The position numbers and the translations under genes were made by a program. DNA of 54,150 nucleotides from CAZVRZ01 sp964629965 (GTDB lineage: Bacteria > Chloroflexota > Anaerolineae > Anaerolineales > UBA4823), in assembly GCA_964629965.1 (NCBI GenBank), contig CAZVRZ010000015.1, positions 1 to 54,150 of the forward strand, written 5' to 3'. The first letter of the stretch is position 1, and the number at the start of each line of letters is the position of its first letter. Positions 1 to 8,300 of this stretch are shown here, piece by piece. The notes beneath the pieces are model-generated. The model saw nothing but the letters and a program-made list of their open reading frames with translations. It was not told the origin of the DNA and made no database searches.

Positions 1-65
1 TCGGCTTCTTGGCTGGGTTGATTTTAATCTCTTCTACTGCTTCGAAATCCCCTCTTCGCTAAAAC

Positions 66-93
66 TTGACAAAAGAATAACTATCACTACACT
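66..93 (+). promoter_or_regulatory. Possible sigma70-type promoter for ssb
   Basis: TTGACA at 66-71, a 16-bp spacer and TACACT at 88-93 lie about 60 bp upstream of the ssb start. The -35 is perfect and the -10 matches four of six consensus bases. The call rests on sequence match only; nothing else in 1-150 looks like a gene. Confidence 0.45.
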
Positions 94-156
94 TGAATAA
101 GGGAGTAATGATATCCTGCTTGTGTTTACAGATCAGATTCTTTCTGGGAGATGCAA

Positions 157-546
157 ATGCCATCACTCAACCGCATCCAATTGATTGGCTACCTGGGTAA
201 AGATCCAGAAACCCGCTTTACCCCCAAGGGCAGCAAAGTTTGCCAGTTCACCATGGCCGTCGGCCGCCATTGGAGATCATCAGAAGGCGAATCAAAAGAG
301 GTGACAGATTGGTTTAACATCGAGGCCTGGGGCAAGCTAGGAGAGATCTGCCAGAACTACCTGGGCAAAGGGCGCTTGGTTTACATCGAAGGACGTCTAC
401 AAACCGACCGCTACGAACAGGAAGGCGAAACTCGCTACTTCACGAAAGTTGTTGCCCAGCAGATGCAAATGCTTGACCACAAACCAGAAGAAGAACCTAT
501 CCCAGAAAACGCAATTGCCGAGCCAGATGCTGAATACGGAGAATGA
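157..546 (+). CDS. ssb: Single-stranded DNA-binding protein
   Basis: OB-fold SSB that coats single-stranded DNA during replication, repair and recombination. The start of the family fold is clear (LNRIQLIGYLGKDPETRFTP), followed by the typical WFNIEAWGKLGEICQNYLGKG and VYIEGRLQTDRYE blocks. An ATG at 151 is in frame, but the GGGAG at 146-150 directly abuts it. The ATG at 157 sits 6 nt after that GGGAG and is the better start, giving 129 residues. The C-terminus is acidic (AEPDAEYGE) but lacks the usual DDxIPF-type tip that recruits partner proteins, so this may be a secondary or divergent SSB. The gene is convergent with pepF. Confidence 0.93.
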   Translation: MPSLNRIQLIGYLGKDPETRFTPKGSKVCQFTMAVGRHWRSSEGESKEVTDWFNIEAWGKLGEICQNYLGKGRLVYIEGRLQTDRYEQEGETRYFTKVVAQQMQMLDHKPEEEPIPENAIAEPDAEYGE

Positions 547-558
547 TTGACAAAGCAA

Positions 559-584
559 GCTTCAGCACAATGGAGCGCTGAAGC
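559..584. terminator. Hairpin between convergent ssb and pepF
   Basis: GCTTCAGC (559-566) and GCTGAAGC (577-584) form an 8-bp stem with a 10-nt loop, placed between two convergent genes. There is no clear T-tract on either side, so intrinsic termination is only a suggestion from position. Confidence 0.35.
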
Positions 585-595
585 CCGCCGATCTT

Positions 596-2371
596 TTACC
601 GAACGACCGGGATTTGTTCTAGCCGATCAAGCTGCGCCGCAATCACATCAAAGCCACCCTGCCAAAAAGCCGGGTTGTGAATATCGATTCCCGCCTCTTT
701 CAGGGTCGTTTCTGGCGAGGCAGCTCCACCGGCGGCGAGGATCTTGAGGTAACGCGGCTTGAACTCATCGCCTTCCTCTTTATACTGCTTATATAAAGAA
801 TATACTAACAGTTGTCCAAAAGCGTAGGCGTATACGTAGAAGGGTACCTGGTAGATATGGGGTATTGCGACCCATTCCCAATGAAACTCATCGCTGATCT
901 CAAGCGCCTCCCCAAACTGTTCGGATAAATTTTCCTGGTAGGCCTGCACCAGATCGGCAACAGAAGCACCTTGCTGCACCAATTCATGCGCCTGGCGCTC
1001 AAACAGGGCAAAGAACGCCTGGCGCATAATGGTTGAATAGGCATCGTCCATCTGGCGAAACAACATATCCCGGCGGACATTTTCATCCGCCTCATCGGCC
1101 AACATGCGATCGATCAACAGCATCTCGCCGAACGTTGAAGCCGTCTCTGCCAGGGGTAAAGTTGATTCAAACGTCAGGACACTGTGCTTCCCTGCCAACA
1201 AGGAATGAATCGCATGACCCAGTTCGTGAGCCATGGTAGCCACATCATCGGCGTCTCCCTGATAATTCAACAATACCCACGGAGGCAGATCCGGCGTAAC
1301 CGACCAGCAAAAAGCCCCACTGCGCTTACCGTGGCGCACTTCACTATCTAGATGCCGGGCATCAAATACCTGGCGCGCCAGCGTTTCCAGGCGCACATCA
1401 AAGTCGCGGAAAGCATCCATTACCAGTTCAACCGCGGCGTCAAACTCGAATTTTCGTTCCGATTTTGCCACCGGCGCATAAATGTCATAACGGCGCAAGC
1501 GCTCCATCCCCAGCCAACGAGCCTTCAAACAGAAAAAACGCTGGAATAGACCCGCATTTTTGCGGCATATATCTAGCAAAGTATCCACCACATCATCCGG
1601 CAAATCGTTATCCAGGTTCCGGGCTGAGATAGGAGTTGAGAACCGGCGCAAGCTGATCTGTTCGTTATACCAATCCCGCACAACGCTCTGGTACATTTGC
1701 CCTAAGATATTGCCATCCCGTTGAAAAACCTTAAAAAGCTCCTGATACGCGGCCGAACGTAACGCTGGATCATACTGCCGCACATAAGCCATGATTTCTC
1801 CACGGGTTAATTCTTTCTCTTCTTCATTCACGGTCAACTTGAAGGTATAGCGATTGGTGATCGTCTCATAAAGATCGTTCAGAGCTGTTGCGCCCGTCAG
1901 GTTCTTTAGATTGATGATCCGCTCTTCTGCCTCTGTAAGCATGTATGGTTGGTGATGACGGATCACTTCCAACCAATAGCGATAATCACCCTTGTCTGGT
2001 ATTAATCGCCGGGCTGTTTCTTCTGGCAGATCTTTCCACCACAAGTTGAAAAATAAAGTGCGGTTTTTCAATTCGGCCAGGCGCTGCTGGATGCCAGCCA
2101 TGAAAGTTTGGCAGCCCTGGTTCTGTGTATTGGCTGAAAAAGCCAATCCAGCAAAACTGAACAAGCGGCGGGCTAATACATCCAGTATTTCTATTTGCTG
2201 CAAAATCTTTAGAAAAGCATCCTCAGAAATATCTTGCTCAAGCTCGGCGCGCACACCCTCAAAATCAGCCGCCCTTTGTTCGAGCTCCAACAACGCTGCC
2301 TGTATCTCAGGGCTGTCACTGGCGGGATAAAGATCTGCCAGGCTCCATGAGGATGATTGGTACTTTGTCAT
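596..2371 (-). CDS. pepF: Oligoendopeptidase F-like M3 metallopeptidase
   Basis: Cytoplasmic zinc oligopeptidase of family M3B that cleaves short peptides. The 591-residue length fits PepF. The zinc site HELGH lies at residues 382-386 in the context MAHELGHAIHSLLAG, and the downstream E-T-A-S-T-F-G-E segment supplies the third ligand typical of M3 enzymes. The C-terminal FYVYAYAFGQLLVYSLY stretch is also characteristic. AGGAG lies 7 nt before the ATG. ychF ends 10 bp upstream, so the two genes are probably co-transcribed in the order ychF-pepF. No frameshift or missing catalytic residue is visible. Substrate specificity cannot be read from sequence. Confidence 0.95.
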   Translation of the reverse strand: MTKYQSSSWSLADLYPASDSPEIQAALLELEQRAADFEGVRAELEQDISEDAFLKILQQIEILDVLARRLFSFAGLAFSANTQNQGCQTFMAGIQQRLAELKNRTLFFNLWWKDLPEETARRLIPDKGDYRYWLEVIRHHQPYMLTEAEERIINLKNLTGATALNDLYETITNRYTFKLTVNEEEKELTRGEIMAYVRQYDPALRSAAYQELFKVFQRDGNILGQMYQSVVRDWYNEQISLRRFSTPISARNLDNDLPDDVVDTLLDICRKNAGLFQRFFCLKARWLGMERLRRYDIYAPVAKSERKFEFDAAVELVMDAFRDFDVRLETLARQVFDARHLDSEVRHGKRSGAFCWSVTPDLPPWVLLNYQGDADDVATMAHELGHAIHSLLAGKHSVLTFESTLPLAETASTFGEMLLIDRMLADEADENVRRDMLFRQMDDAYSTIMRQAFFALFERQAHELVQQGASVADLVQAYQENLSEQFGEALEISDEFHWEWVAIPHIYQVPFYVYAYAFGQLLVYSLYKQYKEEGDEFKPRYLKILAAGGAASPETTLKEAGIDIHNPAFWQGGFDVIAAQLDRLEQIPVVR

Positions 2372-2381
2372 TCAGAAACTC

Positions 2382-3446
2382 CTATACATTGAAACGAATA
2401 TGAACGATCTCACCATCTTTGACGATATACTCTTTGCCCTCCAGCCGCAGCTTGCCTTTGCCCCGTGCTTCTGCCAGGCCTCCTAGCTCGATCAGATCTT
2501 CATAAGTGACCACTTCAGCCCGGATAAACCCTTTCTGTAGATCTGTATGGATTGCCCCGGCTGCTTCTTGGGCCGAAGCGCCGCGGCGTACCGTCCAGGC
2601 GCGCACTTCATCAGGGCCAACCGTAAAGAATGATTGCAAGCCAAGCAAATCATAAGAATGGCGAATAACCAGGTTCAACCCCAATTCCTTGATCCCATAT
2701 TCATCCATAAAAACCTGGGCATCTTCGGGGCCAAGTTGCGCAATATCCATCTCGAGCCTGCCCTGTAGAGCCGCCACGGCAACCAGAGGGCGCTGATAAT
2801 CCAAGGCAGGAGGCTTTTGCCCTTCGGCCAGGTTAAGCAGAAGCAGCAAAGGTTTGCGCGTCAGAAAACCAAAGCCGGCCAGTATCTTCTCCTCTTCTGC
2901 CGAGATCTCAATTTCGCGCAAAGGCTGCTCGTTGGACAGAGTCGCCTGAAAGCGCTCAAACAAAAGAATCTCGCGTTCAACGATTGCCTTCTCGCGCCCA
3001 CCGCCTTTGCGCCGTTCTTCACCCAGCCTTTCCAATTTGCGTTCAATCGCAATCAAGTCGTTGATCAACAACTCCGCATCCATGGTTGAAAGATCTCGTT
3101 GCGGGTCAATGCTTCCCGATGGATGAGGGGTGGAAGGATCATCAAAACAACGCACTACGTGCAAAAAGCCATCCATTTGGGATAATTGATTGAGTAGGGC
3201 GCCAGAAATGGCATTCTTACCGCCTTCCAGCCCGGCAATATCGGCATAGGTAACCTTGGCATAGATCGTCTTTTTGGGCTTAAACATCTCCGAAAGACGA
3301 TCTACACGTTGGTCGGGGACATCCACTACGCCCGTGTGCACCTCAAAACGCCCTCCGCTGGTAGTGATCGGCTGGTCGCCGCGCGTCAGAGCATTGAAGA
3401 TGGTTGTTTTTCCAGATTGAGGTAATCCAATTATTCCTAAACGCAT
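2382..3446 (-). CDS. ychF: Redox-regulated ATPase/GTPase YchF (Obg-related)
   Basis: P-loop NTPase of the Obg/YchF family that associates with ribosomes and prefers ATP in characterised members. The chosen start gives MRLGIIGLPQSGKTTIFNAL, with the Walker A motif (GLPQSGKT) at the N-terminus as in all YchF proteins. The longer open frame would run through the tRNA-Leu gene and is rejected. GAGAGAGG precedes the ATG. The G2/G3 region (DIAGLEGGKNAISG) and the C-terminal TGS-like domain (RAWTVRRGASAQEAAGAIHTDLQKGFIRAEV) are both present. Length is 354 residues, close to the family norm. It is the first gene of a ychF-pepF pair. Confidence 0.96.
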   Translation of the reverse strand: MRLGIIGLPQSGKTTIFNALTRGDQPITTSGGRFEVHTGVVDVPDQRVDRLSEMFKPKKTIYAKVTYADIAGLEGGKNAISGALLNQLSQMDGFLHVVRCFDDPSTPHPSGSIDPQRDLSTMDAELLINDLIAIERKLERLGEERRKGGGREKAIVEREILLFERFQATLSNEQPLREIEISAEEEKILAGFGFLTRKPLLLLLNLAEGQKPPALDYQRPLVAVAALQGRLEMDIAQLGPEDAQVFMDEYGIKELGLNLVIRHSYDLLGLQSFFTVGPDEVRAWTVRRGASAQEAAGAIHTDLQKGFIRAEVVTYEDLIELGGLAEARGKGKLRLEGKEYIVKDGEIVHIRFNV

Positions 3447-3473
3447 AAGCCTCTCTCGCGTGAAATTGGGTAC

Positions 3474-3502
3474 TTGACCCTGAATGTAAGTTTGGTTATA
3501 CT
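3474..3502 (+). promoter_or_regulatory. Promoter of the tRNA-Leu gene
   Basis: TTGACC (3474-3479), an exact 17-bp spacer and TATACT (3497-3502) stand 11 bp upstream of the first tRNA base. Expected initiation near 3509 would leave only a few nucleotides of 5' leader, typical of single tRNA units. Confidence 0.75.
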
Positions 3503-3513
3503 TGGTGTGCCTG

Positions 3514-3595
3514 GCCGGAGTGGCGGAACTGGCAGACGCGCACGACTCAAAATCGTGTTCCCTCGGGAGTGTGGGTTCAATTCCCACCTTCGGCA
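3514..3595 (+). tRNA. tRNA-Leu (anticodon CAA)
   Basis: The sequence folds as a class II tRNA. The acceptor stem is GCCGGAG paired with CTTCGGC (one G-U pair), and the anticodon stem is CACGA/TCGTG with loop CTCAAAA, which places the anticodon CAA at 3548-3550. There is a long variable arm (CCTCGGGAG region), as expected for leucine, and a T arm GTGGGTTCAATTCCCAC. The discriminator is A3595. The 3' sequence reads ACCT, so the terminal CCA is not fully encoded and must be added. The gene decodes UUG. It lies head to head with ychF on the opposite strand. Confidence 0.97.
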
Positions 3596-3631
3596 CCTGA
3601 GAAACTTGATTATAGCACAGGCTCAAGATGG

Positions 3632-3668
3632 AAAAACAGGAGTTGGCTGATTGGCCGGCTCCTGTTTT
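3632..3668. terminator. Bidirectional intrinsic terminator
   Basis: AAACAGGAG (3634-3642) pairs with CTCCTGTTT (3659-3667), with an inner GGC/GCC extension. The stem is flanked by five A on the left and TTTT on the right, so it could work on both strands. It lies downstream of the leftward membrane-protein gene and of the rightward tRNA-Leu. Confidence 0.7.
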
Positions 3669-3685
3669 GGTTTATTCCACACTCT

Positions 3686-5299
3686 TCACCATTCTTTCTC
3701 CAAGATCGCGACGCCTTCGGCCTGATAGATCACCTTATAAGCCTGCGATTGCAGTAAAGCGCGCCCCAGGTTGCTTTCCAAGCGATTGATATAAACGTGT
3801 GAAAAAACGCTATGGTTCTGTTCAGCCCAGTCCTGCAGACAATCTACATTATAAGTAACACAGTTCTGCAAGCTATGGTAAGCGTCCGTTACCGCTGCAT
3901 ATCTGTTATTGGCAAGCCATTCTGTTCCTTGCACCGTCGCCAGGCTGGTGCGCTGCGCCAAGGCAGGGAACCATTCGGATGCCCGGTCCACCTCCCAGTT
4001 TTGTTCACCTGTGAGCACCACAAATTGACTCCCTGGCGGGGTGCTCTCGACTGCCCAGGCCATGGCTTTCCTTTCTGCAAGAGGCAAACTGCGCAAACCG
4101 CTCTGCTCGAGGTATTGCACGGTAAAGGCTGAAATGAAAGCATAGGCCGCCATCAATCCAAAGGCCACCTGCAGAGTTCTGTTGGAAAGATAATCACCCA
4201 TAATGGTTTCGTCCGGTTGTCTATGCTGGTGAATCAAGCGATGTAACCCAGGGAAAACCACCTGATCTAACCCCTGGCTGGCCAACATAGAGACCGGGAT
4301 AACCAACAAGTAGGCTTCGTTACGATAAGAAATGAGCACCGCGGTTACCAGCCAGGCAATTACCAGGCGTTGGCGATTGATAAACCCAACCAGGATTCCC
4401 AGGATAGCGAAAGAAGAGATCAAAGCCGTGTAGGGCTCGCCAGTAAAATAGAACAACAGCAGGCGCAAGATGGCAGTTGCCCTTTCGTTTTCCACCTGCA
4501 AAGCAGCCAGCCAGGGTGTGATACCGTGCTGCAGCAACATGGGCGCCCACCAGAAGGCTGTTAAAAATACAACTCCGATAGACACAACCAGCGCCGCTTG
4601 CATCTTAGGCCAGGTGATACCCGAGTGGATAAAGAATAAAGCCGTGGTGCAAAAAACAAACCAGGCAATCTCAGGATGCGTCAAGATCGTTAGGGATGAA
4701 AAAAGTATCACCCGCCCGAGCGTCCACAGAGTCTGCCGCCCTATACCGGCTTGCTGGAACAACTTGACAATTTGATCCAGCGCAAGCACAGCCCACAAGA
4801 CCCCCAAAGCGCGGCTTACGCCTCCGCCCATAATCAGCCAAATGAAACTCCTTGGCGCCAAGGCATAACAGAAAGCAGCCAAAGCTGCCTGCCTTTGAGA
4901 TTTGCTCAGGGTATAGGCAAAAGAATATACCGCCGGGATGATCAAAATACTTATCCCTGCTGGTAGATATTGTAAAACAACCTCCACCGGAATTCGTACA
5001 ACCTGGCTTATCATAGCCGCCAGGTAAAAAGCCAGGGGCGGGTAAGTGAAAGGAATCAGTCCGCCATTGTAGCTTGTATAAACCGGCAGCCGGTAATGAT
5101 TCTCTACAATCTCTTTTACCAGGACAGAGATCATACCGCCGTCATTCAATGGGAAATCTGCCAGTACCACCGAGCCCAAACGCACTGCACAGCCCAAAAA
5201 CACAGCCATTCCCACCAAAAGGGCTGTCAGTGATTGGGGAGAAGTTTTTCCCTTACCTGAAGTGTTCAATTTTCTCGCCTTGCTCGTGTTCTCAAACAA
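3686..5299 (-). CDS. Polytopic membrane protein, GT-C glycosyltransferase-like
   Basis: A 537-residue protein with roughly ten hydrophobic segments and short loops. A first predicted external loop carries FPLNDGGMISVLVKEI, followed by TYPPLAFYLA and a LAPRSFIWLIMGGGVSRALG segment. An acidic residue in the first loop after TM1 and a large polytopic core resemble GT-C enzymes that use lipid-linked sugars (PMT/ArnT/RgtA types). The family assignment is inference. A paralogue at 16014-17600 shares all these blocks. The only upstream start is TTG at 5299, which has no Shine-Dalgarno sequence and abuts a strong hairpin; an internal start (for example GTG or ATG before AVFLGCAVRLG) is possible. It follows the giant beta-helix gene on the same strand, so a role in surface glycan or protein glycosylation is plausible but unproven. 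Confidence 0.75.
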   Translation of the reverse strand: MFENTSKARKLNTSGKGKTSPQSLTALLVGMAVFLGCAVRLGSVVLADFPLNDGGMISVLVKEIVENHYRLPVYTSYNGGLIPFTYPPLAFYLAAMISQVVRIPVEVVLQYLPAGISILIIPAVYSFAYTLSKSQRQAALAAFCYALAPRSFIWLIMGGGVSRALGVLWAVLALDQIVKLFQQAGIGRQTLWTLGRVILFSSLTILTHPEIAWFVFCTTALFFIHSGITWPKMQAALVVSIGVVFLTAFWWAPMLLQHGITPWLAALQVENERATAILRLLLFYFTGEPYTALISSFAILGILVGFINRQRLVIAWLVTAVLISYRNEAYLLVIPVSMLASQGLDQVVFPGLHRLIHQHRQPDETIMGDYLSNRTLQVAFGLMAAYAFISAFTVQYLEQSGLRSLPLAERKAMAWAVESTPPGSQFVVLTGEQNWEVDRASEWFPALAQRTSLATVQGTEWLANNRYAAVTDAYHSLQNCVTYNVDCLQDWAEQNHSVFSHVYINRLESNLGRALLQSQAYKVIYQAEGVAILEKEW

Positions 5300-5300
5300 T

Positions 5301-5335
5301 GTGACTTAGTTCGCCGCAACGGCGAACTAAGTCAC
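5301..5335 (-). terminator. Perfect 16-bp hairpin between giant gene and GT-C gene
   Basis: GTGACTTAGTTCGCCG (5301-5316) and its exact complement (5320-5335) flank a 3-nt loop CAA. It lies 36 bp past the stop of the giant protein and directly before the TTG start of the next gene. There is no T-tract after it in the leftward direction, so it may act as an mRNA 3'-end stabiliser or translation block rather than a classical terminator. Confidence 0.55.
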
Positions 5336-5371
5336 GAAATCTAAGAGGTCGTTGGGTTTCCTATTCGAACA

Positions 5372-8300
5372 CTAACGCTGCAGCATTGGTAGGAAGATGA
5401 AGTAATCTGTTCTAACCTCAAAAGAACGTTGTGTCGCATTGGCAGAACAACCATCCTCGTTGCAAGCTCTTACCGTCCAGGAGTGCGCCCCTTGAGCCAT
5501 TCCTACCAGTGTGTAAGTGGTATCTGTAACTGTGATCACCGTTCCATCCACCACCAACTCATAATGGGTAAGCGGGCCTCCGCTCGTGGGAGCAGTCCAA
5601 GTGAAGACAACATCGGCGTCATCGAACACCTGCCCGGCTTCAGGCGAAACCAGGGTGGGAACCCCCGGCGCAGGCCAGGCAGCGATGATCTCAAGGCTCC
5701 AGGCGGTTGACCAGGCGGAGTAATAACCCTGCTTGGAAGCCCGGACACGCCAGCTATGTTCACCCACCGCCAATGAGACTACCTGGTTGCTTTGCGTGGG
5801 CGAGTAAGCCGTGGTGCCATCGATCTCCAGTTGATAGAAATCTGGAACGCCTCCTGCGCCCGCCTCCCAATCGAACGTCAGCGTTAGGGTTTTCGTGATC
5901 AATTCATTTGGTGGCGCCACGTGTACCGGCGTGCCAGGCGCCAGGATGATCTCAAAGCTGCGGGCAGCAGAATAGCTCGAAGTTCCATAAGCATTGACCG
6001 CCCGAACTTGCCAGGTGTAAGCACCAACCGGCAGGGTGACAGAACGAGTTGTTGTTGTCGAAGTGTAGATGGTGCCGTTTATCAGCAATTCGTATTTACT
6101 TGCTGCGCCACCGTCACTGGAAGCCGTCCAACTGAACCCGATCCCGGTTTCGGTCGTGACCAAATCGTCCACTGGCGCCACCGGGGCAGGTACGCCCGGC
6201 CCGCTAACCACATTGAACGTCTGAGGCATAGAGTAATCAGAGAGGATCCCGTCCACATTGATCCGAACCATCCAGGTGTGCTGGCCCAGTTCGAGCACCT
6301 TGGAATAGCTGGTCTGGCTGGTAGAATACGGAAAACCATCAATCTCGACATCGTACGTACCACCAGAAGTATCTGGAGGCGCCAACCAGGAGAAGTTGAC
6401 CTGGACAGAAGTGGAGATCCCCGCAGAGGGCTGGATCGCAGCGCCCGTCAGAGGCGAGATAGGCGTAGGCGCCGGTATCGGCTCCACCGTCACCGTGCCG
6501 GTATGATTATTCCCGTCTGTATAGTTGTACATACCGGGCGTGGTAAAGCGGCGGCGATATGTATCTCCAGGCAGGAGCAAGCCGCTGTCCCACCCATTGG
6601 TATTCGTTTGAGGATCCACGGCGCTAAGCAAGCGAGTGGTGGGGTTCTCAATCTTCACCATGAACTCAGCAAGAGTAGCCAGGCCGTCGATCGGGACGAC
6701 CCACTCAACCGCCTGCCCCACCCGGATGGTGGCTGAGCCGCCCGGAGCAAGAGATGTGATTTGCGTACCCTGAAGCGGCGTATAAGGAACATTGACCGTC
6801 TTGGCAGCCGTAACCGAGAAAGATGTGCCCTGATAGGGTTGGTGTCCGGCAATATCTGCCACTTGTAGGTAGTAACTCAGGCCTGACACAACATTGAAGG
6901 TGTAAGTCCCGTCTGCCCCCGTCACCTGCGGATTCACCTGGTCATACAACACGCCCGGCCAGGGTACCCAGCCGCCCCAGCCCGTCATCGATACCATCAG
7001 CGTGACCGTGACACCTTCGACCGGCGAGGCAATGCCCTGGGTTACATTGAACACTTTACCGCTGAGCGGCTTGAGCGGAGTTAAGCTTCCGGAGGACGAG
7101 CAGCTAATAGCCGTGCTGGCCGCGCTGCAGCCATTAGCCGTGCAAGCCTGGGCAGTAATACTGGCAGCAGAGCTATAGACATGCGGAACCGAGAACAAAC
7201 CAGAGGCATCAACGATGTCCGTGCCGATCACAACGTTGTTTACTTTGACTGTCACGGTGACGCCCGGTTGGGCGGCGCCCATGATATCGAAATTACCAGA
7301 ACAGCGGCCGCCATTGAGAGGCGAATAGATCAACGGAGTAAAGAGCGGAACATCCGTAGAGGCCAACAGCGGCTGATAGTATGTGCCAGTATCGATCTCG
7401 GCACGATTGCTTAGCGTCAAGCCTGGATCATAAACACCAGAACCAGCCACCAGGATCATATCGGTTTCACCCTTCGCCATCTGCGCGCTCCAATGCAGGT
7501 ATGCAGGGGTTTCTGTAAAGACAGCCGAGAAAGTATTCGTCTCTGTCTCCAGGCCCATCCCTGCCGGCAGGGTATCTGTGATCACAAAGGAGAGTGGATC
7601 TGCGAAAGCGGGCGCATTGTGATAGAAACGCAGCAGGTATTCTTGCCACAGCAGGCCGGAGGCATTGCCGGCGCCGGCGTCGCGCACCACCCATTTCGGA
7701 TCAAAGGCGCCCTTCTCGGTAGCAAAGTCCGCATCAGAGGCGAAGATATATTCGTCGGCGCCCAGGTCCGCCCGGCTGCCAGCCGGCAGCGGGCGCTGGT
7801 GGGCATCGATATCATCCACCACGGCGGTGGATGTTCCCTGGTTAAGCGCATCCGAATAGCGCGTGATGTGATAGCCATCGCCCGCAAAGGACGCAGAGCC
7901 ATCAATTTCGCCAACTACGGTAACCGCTCCCTCTTTTTTGACCGTGTTGGTATCCCAAAGAACCGATGCGACCGTTGCAGAACCTCCTGCCTCTGTGCTA
8001 ACACCTTTTTCGTTATTCGCAATAATGGCATTGGTTAAGGTAGCGGTTCCTGCAGCCAAAACACCACTGCCAGCATTACGCGCCAGGGTGATATGCGGGA
8101 GGTTGGCAATGACCCCCGTTTCAACCCGGATGCCGTTATTCAAATTATCCGTGATCGCCAGGTTACGCATGGTGATATTCAAGCCGCTCAAGGCCAGCCG
8201 AATGGCAGCGACTGTATGATGGTGCAGATAGCAGTTTATAATGGTTGCTTTATCGGAATTGACATTGATCGCAGCCTGATTGTTTTGACCACCGTAGCTA

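Noticed and set aside
3447..3626. N-terminal extension of ychF
   Set aside because: It would pass through the tRNA-Leu gene on the opposite strand, and the protein family begins exactly at MRLGIIGLPQSGKT.
5921..6736. 271-residue rightward frame inside the first giant gene
   Set aside because: Arg-rich shadow frame opposite the FN3-like repeats.
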